DNA of 37,951 nucleotides from Russula earlei (taxonomy: Eukaryota > Basidiomycota > Agaricomycetes > Russulales > Russulaceae). The position numbers and the translations under genes are program-made. This document shows positions 9,909 to 19,364 of this stretch, in pieces. The stretch is taken from contig JAGFNK010000504.1 in the NCBI GenBank assembly GCA_025769875.1, forward strand, positions 1 to 37,951, read 5' to 3'. The first letter of the stretch is position 1. Each line of letters opens with the position of its first letter. A model generated the notes under the pieces. That model saw only the letters and a program-made list of their open reading frames with translations, was not told the origin of the DNA and did no database searches.

Positions 9909-10874
9909 TAAATGGGGAGACAATGAAGAACAAGCATTTAGAAATTTAATCCAGGCATTCACAACAGCCCCAGTCCTCATGTTACCTAATCATACTAAAC
10001 CCTTTTGGCTCATCTGCAATGCAAGCGACTTTGCAGTCAGCACAATCTTGGAACAACCTGATGAATTTAACAGATATCACCCAATAGCCTATTTTTCAAA
10101 ATCTTTGGACCCCGCACAATAAAATTACATGATCTATGATAAAGAACTCCTTGCCATCATCTTAGCCCTCTGGCACTTCCAACACTACCTTGAAGGTGCT
10201 ACACATCCCATTGATCTATGGGCGGACCACAATAACTTGACATACTTCATGACAAAACAAAAACTCATGTGATGACAAGCCCGATGGGCACTCCTTCTCA
10301 GCAATTTTGACTTCACTATCACCCATCACCCAGGAACTATGAACAAAGCAGACGGTCTGTCCAGGCAGCCAGACTTTAAAGAGGGGATACAAAATGAAAA
10401 TGATGGAAAGGTTCTCCTAGATGACAAATATTTTAAAGTTAGAGCAACACGCACCTCTGCTACAGAACCAATCAGCGACCAAGAACTTTGACAACAACTA
10501 TGTTCTAGCAAAGACTACAACCCAGAAGTATCTAACACGTTAGCAATCATTATTAAAAGTGGACCAAGATGATTATCCAAAGGCTTACAGGACTGGAACC
10601 TCGAAGATGGACTGATATTGTTCAAAGGAGAAGTCTACATCCCAAAAACGACACCCTACAAAAGAAAATTCTGAAATTACATCATGACTCCCTTGCCACT
10701 GGGCATCCTGGCCAATGGAAAACTTATGAACTAATCAGCCAAAACTATTGGTGGCCATGAATGCTAACCTATGTCAAAAGTTATGTAGACGGTTGTGCAA
10801 TTTGCCAAAGCACAAAGAACTGCCCAAAAACAGAAACACACCTCGTACCAATTACACCAGCTGGAGAAGTATTA
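9909..10874 (+). pseudogene. pol: Element D pol: RT connection, RNase H and integrase zinc domain
   Basis: Opens with WGDNEEQAF and TTAPVLMLPN (end of RT). RNase H follows: FWLICNASDFAVSTILEQ, where the usual first catalytic Asp is Asn, then [15 protein letters not shown] and [11 protein letters not shown], ending HHPGTMNKADGLSRQPD. The integrase HHCC zinc finger reads LHHDSLATGHPG ... CAICQSTK. Stops in the same frame are TAA at 10120 and TGA at 10270, 10273, 10499, 10570 and 10758; for example YWWP*MLTYVK, where the family has Arg or Met. The frame is cut by TIR-3 after GEVL and resumes at 13774. Confidence 0.87.
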
Positions 10875-11281
10875 TTGCCGTTTTCAGCGCACTTGGCGGA
10901 GCTTGAATTCCACCCAAATCGGCGCAGAAACCCCCTCAAACATGCGGGATGAATATCTCCCTCAAAACAGCTTCAATTCATATGAAATGTATTGTCCCTG
11001 AATCGCCTGAATGAGGGCTAGGCAGCCCCATTGTTTTCATGAGATTTGAGTGAGAATTGGTGGAGCTGGACTCAAGCCACCTCCACATGTGTATTAGATG
11101 AATTACAACTCAAAATCATGGTCTATATCTATTATTTTTCTCTCATGTTGTACCCATGGGCTGTCTTGAGGCAGCCCCATAGTGTTTTTGACTCAAGTGT
11201 TGTGGTGTGCAACATTGTTTTCAGTGTGATTGGAGTGACGGCCAGCCACTCATTGCCCCTCTTACCTCTCCATTCTGACCT
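10875..11281 (+). repeat. TIR-3 left terminal inverted repeat
   Basis: About 407 bp; extends roughly 65 bp further inward than the repeats of TIR-1 and TIR-2, to the TCTCCATTCTGACC segment. Confidence 0.88.
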
Positions 11282-12294
11282 GACCATACACATACCCTGC
11301 GCCCATGCCCGCTCCAGCCTCCGTCCCTACATCGTGCACCATCGCCTCCGCCTCGCCTGCCTTGCCCATCGTCCCTGCGGTTCCCACCTCGTCCGCCGTT
11401 CCCGTCACCTCGTCCACCGCCGCCATCCTCGACTCGCCAGCCATCATCGCCTCGGCTCCACCTGCCCTCGCCGTCCCAGCATCGCCCGCATTCGACATCG
11501 TCGCCACCTCGTCTGTCCCCGCCGCCGTAGCCTCAGCCGTGACATCGCCTATCGCCACTGTCCCCGTCTTAGCCCAACCAGCTCCCGCGCCCTCAGTGTC
11601 GCCTGCTATGGCCACTGTCTCAGCTCCATGCACAACCACCATCTCAACCTCGCCCACCGACGTTTTAGCGCCGCCCGCCACTTCAGCCCTCGCAGCCTCG
11701 TCTGCCACCCCCGCCTTCGTCTCATCCGCTCCCGCGCCCTCAGTCGTCTCGTCGCCCTCAGTCTCGTTCGTCGCCTCGTCCGTTGCCACAGTAGCCTCAG
11801 TCGTGCCAGCCGCCGACTTCGCATCAGTCTCCGTCTTAGCCTCGCCCGTACTCGTCAGTTCAGCCCAGTCCGTCATAGCACCAGCATCGCCAGCCGCCGC
11901 CGTCTCCACCCTGCCCTCAGCCTCAGCCTTCTCAGTCTCAGCCGCCGCCACCGCGCCCCTAGTTTTGCCAGCCGTCTCCGTCGCTCCAGCTTCAGATCAG
12001 TGAACCGCCGCCACCGCGCTCTTAGCCTTGCCAGCCGCCTTAGTCTCGTCAGCCGCCACCGTAGCCTCAGCCTCAGCCACCGACGTCTTAGCGCCGCACG
12101 CCGCCGTCTCCACCACCGTCTCACAAGCCACCGCCGCCACGCCCTTGTCAGCCACCGCCGCCGTCGCCCCTGCGTCGCCCTCAGTCGTCGCCTCCGCCCC
12201 GTCCGCCTCCACCGTCGCACCAGCTCAGTCCGCCGCCACCTTCTCAGTCTCAGCCTCAGTCTTCTCAGTCTCAGCCACCGCTTTAGTAGTTTCG
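11262..12294 (-). CDS. Ala/Glu/Thr/Gly-rich frame in TIR-3 (uncharacterised)
   Basis: A minus-strand frame of about 340 codons with only two in-frame TGA (12225-12227 and 11997-11999). The product is a degenerate repeat of Ala, Glu, Thr, Gly, Asp and Val with few hydrophobic or aromatic residues (for example GDAGAMTDWAELTS). It would be acidic and disordered. A Ser/Ala/Pro/Val-rich frame is open on the opposite strand (11305-12003), so which strand codes, if either, cannot be settled from one sequence. The matching segments in TIR-1 and TIR-2 keep the same composition despite indels. Confidence 0.3.
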
Positions 12295-13267
12295 CGCGAC
12301 ACCAGCACCGCCGCACCGCCGCACCGCCGCACCGTCGCAACCCCTCGCCACCAGCACCACCCCAGAAGACCAAGAAGGCCTCGGCCACGAACTTAGCCAC
12401 GACACGCCACAACAAGAGCAGAAGCCGCCGCCGCAGGAGAAGCAGTCGCCGACGCCAACAGCACACCGCACGCCGCCTCCCACATCGCCTCCCCATCCGT
12501 TCGCGCGCTCTCGCCCACGTCTGCTGCCGACACCTGCAGTGGAGACGACCCCGCCACCGCCGCCGCAAGACGACAGATCCCACCCCCGCGCAAGCCGCCC
12601 CACGCATCCTCTTTCTCGAGTCCTCGCCACCTACGTCTCTATCTACGAACTCACGCTCACCGCCTACGCCTTCGCTCCTCGTCCACGCCTGCTGCCACCA
12701 CCTGCAATGGAGACGACCACGCCGCCACCGCCACAAGACAACACCACCACCACGCAGCCGCCATCTCGTCACCGCCGCCCTCGTCTCCATCGCCTCCGTT
12801 TCTCATCGCCCTCGCCTCTTCCGTCATCGCCATCGCCGATCGCCGCCTTCGCGTCTTCCGCAGCACAAGCAGCCGCGACCGCCCGCCTCAATTCAGACGT
12901 GAAAGGCTCAAAACACTCGCATTCAGACGCTTGACTGAGGACGGTCAAAGTTTCAAGCCCCCGGGAGGTGTAAGGAAGATTATGGCTGGCCTCGAAATCA
13001 CATGCGAAAACGCGACACGACATGACATGAGACTGACACCTCAGCTCCCTCTTGTTCCAGGCAGTCCACCGACCACACACCACAAGCCATCTTGCGTGCG
13101 ACATCAAGACCTCGATCGCATCGCCCAGCCCTCGCCACCGATCACGCGCCCATGCACGCCTCGGCACACTAGACGCGTTCGCGTCTCAAGCCTTTCACGA
13201 CCGCCTCGACCGTCTCAACCAGTCTTGATTCACTTTCATGCCATTCATCTCTAGTACCTCTCTCCTG

Positions 13268-13276
13268 TATATAAAA
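13268..13276 (+). promoter_or_regulatory. Outward-facing TATA box in TIR-3
   Basis: TATATAAAA pointing to the right terminus, followed by the same CACCCTAGCTACTCTG segment as in the other two elements. Confidence 0.35.
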
Positions 13277-13365
13277 ACACCCTAGCTACTCTGTAGTGGA
13301 AAGAGTTCAGAATAGGACCCCTCTTTGCAACCCACTCCTCTCTGTCTGTGAAAAACAAGAAGGAT

Positions 13366-13771
13366 GGTCAGAATGGAGAGGCGAGAGGGGTGATGAGTGG
13401 CTGGCTGCAACTCCAATCGCACTGGAAACAACATTGCACACCACAACACTTGAGTCAAAAACACTATGGGGCTGCCTCAAGACAGCCCATGGGTACAACA
13501 TGAGGGAAAAATAATAGATATAGACCATGATTTTGAGTTGTAATTCATCTAATACACATGTGGAGGTGGCTTGAGTCCAGCTCCACCAATTCTCACTCAA
13601 ATCTCATGAAAACAATGGGGCTGCCTAGCCCTCATTCAGGCGATTCAGGGACAATAAATTTCATATGAATTGAAGCTGTTTTGAGGGAGATATTCATCCC
13701 GCATGTTTGAGGGGGTTTCTGCGCCGATTTGGGTGGAATTCAAGCTCCGCCAAGTGCGCTGAAAACGGCAA
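13366..13771 (-). repeat. TIR-3 right terminal inverted repeat
   Basis: Inverse partner of 10875-11281, differing at only a small number of positions by eye. Confidence 0.88.
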
Positions 13772-14852
13772 TAAAAAGCATTACCATGGACTTTATCACA
13801 GACCTACCGGTTTCACAAGGCTTTGACAGCCTCCTAGTCATGGTAGATTGATTCAGCAAAGCAATAATCATTACCCCTTGCCACAAGACAATCATAGCAG
13901 ACAAAACGGCAACATAATTATGAACAATGTCTGGAGAAGAATAGGCCTCCCAACACAAATAATATCAGACAGAGGCCCTCAATTCGCAGCAAAAGTTACT
14001 CAAGAACTATGGAAGAAATTAAATGTCAAGGTATCATTGAGCATGGCATATCACCCACAGACAGATGGAGAAACAGAATGAGTTAACCAAGAATTAGAAC
14101 AATACCTACAAATATTTTGCAACCACCAAGCGGACAATTGGGCAGAACTAATTCCCTTTATGGAGTTTGCACATAATGCCTGACAACACAGTGCGACGAA
14201 CAAACCCCCTTTTGAGGTCTGGTATGGCTTTAACCCAACATTTGCTCTGCCCCTTGCCTTTACATCAAAGTTCCCTTCAATCCAAGAAAGACTAACAAGA
14301 CTAAACCAGCTCAGAGAAGAAATAGCTGCCTCCCAGAACTGAGCAACTGAGATCATGAAGCAATCAAGACCTCAATCCTCCACATTTCATTTCAAAGAAG
14401 GGGATCAAGTATGGTTAGAAGCCACAAATCTATGAACCACTCACCCAAAAGCAAAGCTAGCCCCTCAATGCTATGGACCATTCAAAGTCATCACTGCCTA
14501 TCCAGTAAATGTTTGCCTCAAGCTACCAAAGTCCTGGAAGAGACACCCAGTTTTTCACCACTCCCTGATTAAACCTTACAAAGAAACCATTGCCCACGGT
14601 CCCAACTTCTCAAACCTGCCACTGGTACTGGTCGAAGGAGAAGAACAATATGAAGTAGAACAGATCTTAAGCTCTCGACTTTCCCCAAATCACAAAGGGA
14701 TTCAATACCTAGTAAAATGGAAAGGATACACTGCTGCACAGAATACCTGGGAACCAGCATCTAACCTATCTAAAGCACAATTACTAGTCAAAGACTTCCA
14801 TCAGAAATATCCAAAAGCACTTAAAACAGTTCCCACCAGGAGTAACCCCTAA
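13772..14852 (+). pseudogene. pol: Element D pol: integrase core, GPY/F module and chromodomain
   Basis: Integrase catalytic domain: first Asp in SITMDFITDLP, second in [13 protein letters not shown], Glu in [10 protein letters not shown] frameshift lies between 13851 and about 13915. The GPY/F region reads CYGPFKVITAYPVN, followed by HPVFHHSLIKPYKE. The chromodomain at the C-terminus (YEVEQILSSRL ... QYLVKWKGYTAAQNTWEP) would target histone marks. In-frame TGA codons at 13849, 14079, 14181, 14340 and 14433 sit where relatives have Arg (VD*FSKA, GETE*VNQELE, HNA*QHSATN). The natural stop is TAA at 14850. Inactive. Confidence 0.9.
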
Positions 14853-15100
14853 AACCAACAACTCTCACCATGACTTCCATTGATGACTATCTTTATCCTT
14901 GTTACCAAAGAACTTTTCAGAGAACCCCTGCGATCACATGCACCCAATCGACCACAGCTATCCTCAAAACAATCCATAGAACACGAGAGAATTCCCCACA
15001 ACCAAACAGACTTCAACTCTTCATATGCAAACTACTCCACCTTCTAAAGAAACAAATCCCTACCATTGCAGGAGCAACAAGTCTATAAAGAGGGGATGAA
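14853..15100 (+). other. Element D 3' untranslated spacer and polypurine tract
   Basis: No convincing gene; a 72-codon frame (14870-15088) has no recognisable motif. The last 14 bases, AAAGAGGGGATGAA, form the polypurine tract directly before the LTR's TGTTACGAACC. Unlike elements B and C, D has no long ORF after the chromodomain. Confidence 0.7.
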
Positions 15101-15647
15101 TGTTACGAACCAAGGCCAGGTCCTGGCCATATATTGTCCTATTTCACTCAAGAGAGACCTCTCTCACTTTGCGTTACCGCCTCCCTTCCATTTTATGGGC
15201 TACCCCTCCTGTGGTGCAAGATATCACTATTACAAAGGCACTATAACACGACCAGGCACCCGTTTCCTAATCGGGTAATCATTGCGTGGCAGCCACATGG
15301 TGTTAAGATCTGACAGATCTTAGTACCGACTCTTCTGGTGAAAGAGTTGCTTGATATAGTTCAAGCACTAGACTTCGAACCCTTTGATATTATCTCAGGA
15401 AGATTGAATGTAGAAAAGAGAGGGGCCTCTTTCAGTTTAGAGTCTGCACTATAATTTGTTTAGATCAGTTGACAAGATGATTATCTTGTGAAAAGTGTAA
15501 GTCGAGCGTAAGGCTCAACTTCTTGGTACCACAAACTATTTATACGATATCTCAATAACTACTGATCCGATTCGTACGAAACTTGGGATGTACATAGCTG
15601 AGAACCAGTAGTATCCAAATACAGAAAGCGTAATTCAGAGTGTTGGA

Positions 15648-15669
15648 AATGACTCACGCGTGAGTCATT
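15648..15669. promoter_or_regulatory. Double TGACTCA palindrome in LTR G
   Basis: TGACTCA-CGCG-TGAGTCA with symmetric AA/TT flanks, a perfect 22-bp palindrome. TGACTCA is the consensus site of Gcn4/AP-1-type bZIP factors in fungi. Placement in the LTR suggests an enhancer responsive to amino-acid or stress signalling; binding is inferred only. Confidence 0.45.
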
Positions 15670-15679
15670 CTTTCCTAGT

Positions 15680-15757
15680 ATCAGTAAGCAATCAGTAAGC
15701 AATCAGTAAGCAATCAGTAAGCAATCAGTAAGCCGATCAGTAAGCAATCACTAAGCC
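15680..15757 (+). repeat. Tandem repeat, 11-bp unit ATCAGTAAGCA
   Basis: About seven units, the last two or three imperfect (CGATCAGTAAGC, ATCACTAAGCC). It lies just after the TGACTCA palindrome in LTR G. CAGTAAGC also appears in the LTRs of types A and E. Confidence 0.85.
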
Positions 15758-15908
15758 AGATTGATAAGCGGACACATGAGTAATCACAGACAAGTCAGCG
15801 GAAACAGATGACAGTTTGAGAATCAAGAGAATCTTAACACATGGCCACCCAGCCACCAAGAACCTGAAACAGCAGCACAAACTCCTAGAAACTGTTGCAT
15901 AACCCATC

Positions 15909-15978
15909 TGATGTCATCAAGGCTCCAATGACATCATGGCTGACTGAGTGACTCCACAGTGACATCATAATGATGTCA
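15909..15978. promoter_or_regulatory. Cluster of CRE-like octamers in LTR E-a
   Basis: Four copies of TGATGTCA or TGACATCA at 15909, 15929, 15960 and 15971. Each is one C-to-T (either strand) step from the CRE/ATF site TGACGTCA. LTR E-b has the same set at 18799, 18819, 18881 and 18892, and the E-c fragment keeps several. They lie upstream of the TATA box at 16115. Confidence 0.45.
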
Positions 15979-16114
15979 TTGCTCCACAATGATCAGTAAT
16001 GCACTCAGTAAGCCTGAAACTTGACACAAGCAAGTTTATGCCTCTGTAGTCCTATTGGATGGTACCAAAGGGTCTAGAATAGTTCCAGTCCTTTGTAATC
16101 AACCCTGTACACTG

Positions 16115-16156
16115 TATATAAGCCCCAATGTAGAATGGCAGTTGTCAGACTGTCCA
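16115..16156 (+). promoter_or_regulatory. LTR E-a TATA box and transcript start
   Basis: TATATAAG at 16115 and AGACTGTCCA at 16147-16156, 32 nt apart. The latter is the sequence complementary to the element A primer site, so D probably used the same self-priming. Confidence 0.5.
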
Positions 16157-16441
16157 TTTGTGATACTCTCATCTTCCTGGGTACTCCCCTGCGACCACTC
16201 AGTCTAAAGTCCTCCCTCGTCTTCAAGGTACTCTTCATTGACCACCTTGTTTAAAGCCCCTTGCTGCACTGGCCTCTACTCTTCGCCTCTGCCTTCTGCA
16301 ACACATACCAGTCCCCATCTGGTATCTCCTAGTTGTTTGGCTCGTCCTCCTGTTCAATGCCATTTACGCCGTGTACTTTCTGTTCCGACCCTTGCCCACC
16401 TGCTCCTGAGTCCTTAGTGATCAGCAGTACGTGTCTTGACA

Positions 16442-16645
16442 GAGCAACCCTTTGAATTGGAAGTAGATGTGTCCAACTATGCCATTGGAGCAGTACTATT
16501 CCAGAAGGATGAACAAGGCAAGAGAAGACCAATTGGTTATTTCTCTGCAGCCTTGAAACAGGCAGAAAAGAACTATGACATATGGAACAAAGAGTTCTTA
16601 GCCATGGTGCAAGCCTTAAAGCACTGGAGGCATCTGCTCATGGGA
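16442..16645 (+). pseudogene. pol: Element B pol fragment: RNase H N-terminal half
   Basis: Open frame with the RNase H start: PFELEVDVSNYAIGAVLFQ (catalytic Asp in VDVSNYA), GYFSAALKQAEKNY and NKEFLAMVQALKHWRHLLMG. It ends abruptly at LLMG. The next expected codons, HKVVVYTDHANL, appear on the opposite strand at 22446 downwards. The left end is the insertion site of element D. Confidence 0.88.
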
Positions 16646-16975
16646 CTGGGGCGGCTGGGGCTGTGGGGGGGGGCGACTGCCGTCGGGGGGCGGCAGGGAC
16701 CGTCAGGCCAGCCGCCACATCATCTTGCCGCCTTTTGTTCCACTCTCTGTATTTTGGTCCATGCAGATCCCAGCCAGGCCCCATTTCCGGACCTAGCATC
16801 TGGCCCCCCAAATCTGGCCCAGGCCCTTTGACTCTTCGGAGCCGTTGGCTGAGTCCTTCCCTCTTCGGAGCCAGCTGCAGCGGCAGACCATGATTCCCAC
16901 TTTCGCTTGGTTCAGAACAATCAATTTGGTGAGCCAAGTCGAATTCAAGGGTGCAAAAGAATGAAGAGGTGGGGC
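16646..16975. other. GC-rich stretch without assignable gene
   Basis: G-runs near 16660-16700 and two copies of CTCTTCGGAGCC (about 16832 and 16861). A 99-codon minus frame (16638-16937) is Pro/Arg-rich with no motif; it may be the 3' continuation of the secreted-protein fragment to its right. Confidence 0.5.
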
Positions 16976-17071
16976 TTATGTAGTGGGTGTAGTGGTCTCC
17001 AAAGGAAGCGCGAGCGACGGAACGACAGCCACGGCGAGGCAGATAATGGTAAAAACAGAGGAACTTCGCAT
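16976..17071 (-). pseudogene. Signal-peptide fragment of a small secreted protein
   Basis: Minus-strand frame of 31 codons: MRSSSVFTII, then CLAVAVVPSLALP, then a short Thr-rich tail. This is a textbook secretory signal peptide (positive n-region, hydrophobic h-region, ALP cleavage region). A TATATATAA box lies about 150 bp upstream (near 17219-17227) on the same strand, and the intervening DNA resembles a 5' UTR. The mature part is missing or spliced; I could not build an exon 2. Probably the 5' end of a host gene stranded among transposons. Confidence 0.4.
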
Positions 17072-17229
17072 CTTTGTTTATTGAGATCAGAGATTTAAAA
17101 ATGAAAGTTGTCGATTTTGTGGAGCAGAACGGAGGGGTAGATATAAGTTGTAGGTTACCAGCACCAACAAGAAACCAGGAGATGGAAGCACAGGCAAATT
17201 GGAACTGTAGTTGTTGGCGTTATATATAC

Positions 17230-17767
17230 ACCTCAGTAACAGCGACCAGGATCAGGAGGAAGATATCATTATGTTTATATTGAGACGCAGTCGAGACGGA
17301 CTGGTGGTGCGCGATGGCCGCCCCGCCTCAACTTCCCCTGGTCCACGCATATGTGGTGTCATCGAATCAAACATCGTGGAGGCAAGAGGCATGACTCAGT
17401 ATGAGATGCTACTTAGTGACTTTTCCAGGAATGGGAGGACCTCAATTCACTATCCACTCCTTCCTTATTATTTATCACATATCATGATCATATTATCCAG
17501 TCACATTTTTTGGTGAATCAATGCAGTTGGTTATGTCAACTGAATATAAGTGATATGTCATGATGTTGATAAGACATGCCTGGCAACTAAGCCGGCATCT
17601 TCGCACCCCATGTCAATTGCTGGTTGAGTTGAGTTGAGGCTGAGCGAGTCCCTGGCCCATCACATTGAATCAGGCAATCATCAGGAAAAAATGAAAGGCT
17701 ATGTAGCACTATATAGCTACCATAGCATGTGTAGCAACTAAGCTTTACAACTATCAACTGTTGAACA
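17230..17767. other. Unassigned sequence
   Basis: Plain intergenic-looking DNA with no frame longer than about 100 codons that reads as protein and no copy elsewhere in the window. Contains a short inverted motif near 17550 (ATATGTCATGATGTTGATAAGACAT). Confidence 0.4.
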
Positions 17768-18469
17768 TGCGGCCACCACTGGCAGGAGTTGACTTTTCAT
17801 GGTGGGTTGAATTACCATAATCCTTACTTATGTATTGCTTTATGGAACAATGAGCCCATGCTTCAAGGAACTATGGGTTGAGGAGAACCTGCTTACAGAG
17901 AAAAACTCATTGCCCTCCCTGTCATCTCTGCCCCCCACCCCTCTGCTACTGCCAGAGACCTCCACCTCTTGGTTGAGGATCACCCTTTCCTCTTTGATGT
18001 TGCTCAGGCATTAGAGAACCTCCATGACCCTGGGGCCCTTGCCAATGTCTATTATCTTCATGTTGGCTCCTTTCAACTAAAAGTCCTAGAAGCCAGATGA
18101 GCTGGATGAGCTGTCATTGAAAAAGCCATGGACACCCATCAATGACAGCTCACCAACCAGCTTCACAAGATCCAGGCCTACACCAAAGAAACTGCCACAG
18201 TCTGTAGCCACCTTCATGCAAACAACAAAGCTGTTTGGGTCTGCCATCAATTGGACACCATGGCAACAGACAGAGGTCTCACTTGCAAATCTGGTCCCTA
18301 CTATTCTTTGGTCAGACATTACAGCAACATTGAAATATTAAAACAACCAGCAGCAGGGCTCTCCCCTTCCCCTTCACCAAGTCACCCTCCTCTTTCCCTG
18401 ACCCCCCTCTCCAGTTCCCTCCTCAAGTCATCAATCAGTTGCAGAACAACACCCCCATGGGGGCCCCTT
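17768..18469 (+). pseudogene. Retroelement 3'-ORF-like protein (ORF3 family)
   Basis: Plus-strand frame interrupted by TGA at 17879, 18098, 18107 and 18143, each readable as a decayed CGA. Landmarks: a NEPMLQGTMGRGEPAYRE segment, then DLHLLVEDHPFLFDVAQALE, DPGALANVYYLHVGSFQLK, an alpha-helical stretch (VLEAR ... KAMDTH ... LHKIQAYTKE) and a Ser/Pro tail. By eye this aligns with the ORF3 of element C (TLGKGAPIF; WDMLLADQPYTNFVNRAIE; DPSLTAGVKSYRYRT). No zinc knuckle remains. It belongs to neither neighbouring B copy in sense, so it is a fragment of another element. Confidence 0.5.
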
Positions 18470-18534
18470 CACACCATCAGGGATGTTGATCCCTGTGTGG
18501 TGTCTGTCAGCATCCCATTGCACCCAAGGCTCTC

Positions 18535-19364
18535 TGTTATGAACCAAGGCCAAGTCCTGACCGTAGATGGTCCTATTTCACTCAAGAAAGACCTCTCTCA
18601 TTTTGCATTACCAACTCCCTTCCGTTTTCTGGGCTATCCCCCCTGCAGTGCAAGATATCGCTATTGCAAAGGCACTATAACTCGACCATACACCCGTTTC
18701 CTAATCGGGTAATCATCGCGTGGCAGCCACATGGCCACCCAGCCACCAAGGACCCGAAACAGCGGCACAAACTCTTAGAAACTGTTGCATAAATCATCTG
18801 ACATCATCCAAGCTCCAATGACATCATAGCTGACTGAGCAACTCCACAGTGACCTCATAGGCTCACTAAGCACTCCACAGTGACATCATAATGATGTCAT
18901 CGCTCCACAATGATCAGTAATGCGCTCAGTAAGCCTGAAACTTGACACAAGCAAGTTTATGCCTCTATAGTCCTATTGGATGGTACCAAAGAGTCTAGAA
19001 TAGTCCCAGGTCTTTGTAATCGATCCTGTACATTGTATATAAGCCCCAATGAAGCATGGCAGTCGTCAGACTGTCCATTTGTGATACTCTCATCTTCCTG
19101 GGTACTCCCCTGTGACCGCTCAGTTTAAAGACTCCCCTCGCCTCCAAGGTACTCTTCAACAACCGCCTTGTTTAAAGCCCTCTCGCTGCACTGGCCTCTG
19201 CTCTTCGCCTCTGCCTCCTGCAACACCTACCAGTCCCCATCTGGTACCCTCCTCGTCGTTTGGCTCGTCCTCCTGTTCAACGCCACCTTCGCCGCGTACC
19301 ATCTGTTCTGACCTTTGCCCACCTGCTCCTGAGTCCTTAGTGATCAGCAGTACGTGTCTTGACA
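18535..19364 (+). repeat. Solo LTR E-b
   Basis: 830 bp, TGTTATGAACC...GTGTCTTGACA, with a perfect 5-bp duplication CTCTC (18530-18534 and 19365-19369). Inserted into the linker between chromodomain tail and 3' ORF of the minus-strand B copy. Confidence 0.92.

Larger units (their letters stand above)
10875..13771 (-). mobile_element. TIR-3: long terminal-inverted-repeat element, variant interior
   Basis: A 2,897-bp element with the best-preserved ends: about 407 bp of inverted repeat at each side, with the first 20 bases identical. TA flanks at 10873-10874 and 13772-13773; the empty site is TTAA and restores the integrase frame (GEVL then KSITMDF). Same orientation as TIR-2 by the position of the TATA segment. 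The interior is almost wholly GC-rich triplet-like sequence; it shares the Ala/Glu region with TIR-1 and TIR-2 but lacks their 1.2-kb unique cargo and has its own left segment (11282-11760) and right segment (12900-13255). Confidence 0.82.
15301..15839 (+). repeat. Solo LTR G nested in LTR E-a
   Basis: A 539-bp solo LTR, TGTTAAGAT...ATCTTAACA, with a perfect 5-bp duplication CATGG (15296-15300 and 15840-15844). Its left end holds the palindrome TAAGATCTGACAGATCTTA. No internal region remains, so the full element was lost by LTR-LTR recombination. Only copy in the window. Confidence 0.9.
1461..16441 (+). mobile_element. Element D: decayed Ty3/gypsy chromovirus with nested insertions
   Basis: Plus-strand gypsy element in the order gag, protease, RT, RNase H, integrase, chromodomain, polypurine tract, 3' LTR. 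The 5' end is cut off by element A. Removing TIR-1, TIR-2 and TIR-3 and solo LTR G leaves about 5.1 kb. Gag and integrase become continuous across TIR-1 and TIR-3, but the RT core is missing at TIR-2. The right flank (GAGCA...) is RNase H sequence of element B, so D inserted into a B copy. The pol frame carries 14 TGA and one TAA stop. Confidence 0.88.
15101..16441 (+). repeat. LTR E-a (3' LTR of element D)
   Basis: Starts TGTTACGAACC, ends GTGTCTTGACA; about 797 bp once solo LTR G and its duplication are discounted. Other copies are at 18535 (solo) and 30889 (fragment). It shares both termini and the TATA-to-AGACTGTCCATTTG block with LTR A, so the two families are related. Confidence 0.9.

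Noticed and set aside
15066..15278. 70-codon frame crossing the D polypurine tract into LTR E
   Set aside because: Its C-terminal half is LTR sequence, also seen at 18535; no start or motif.
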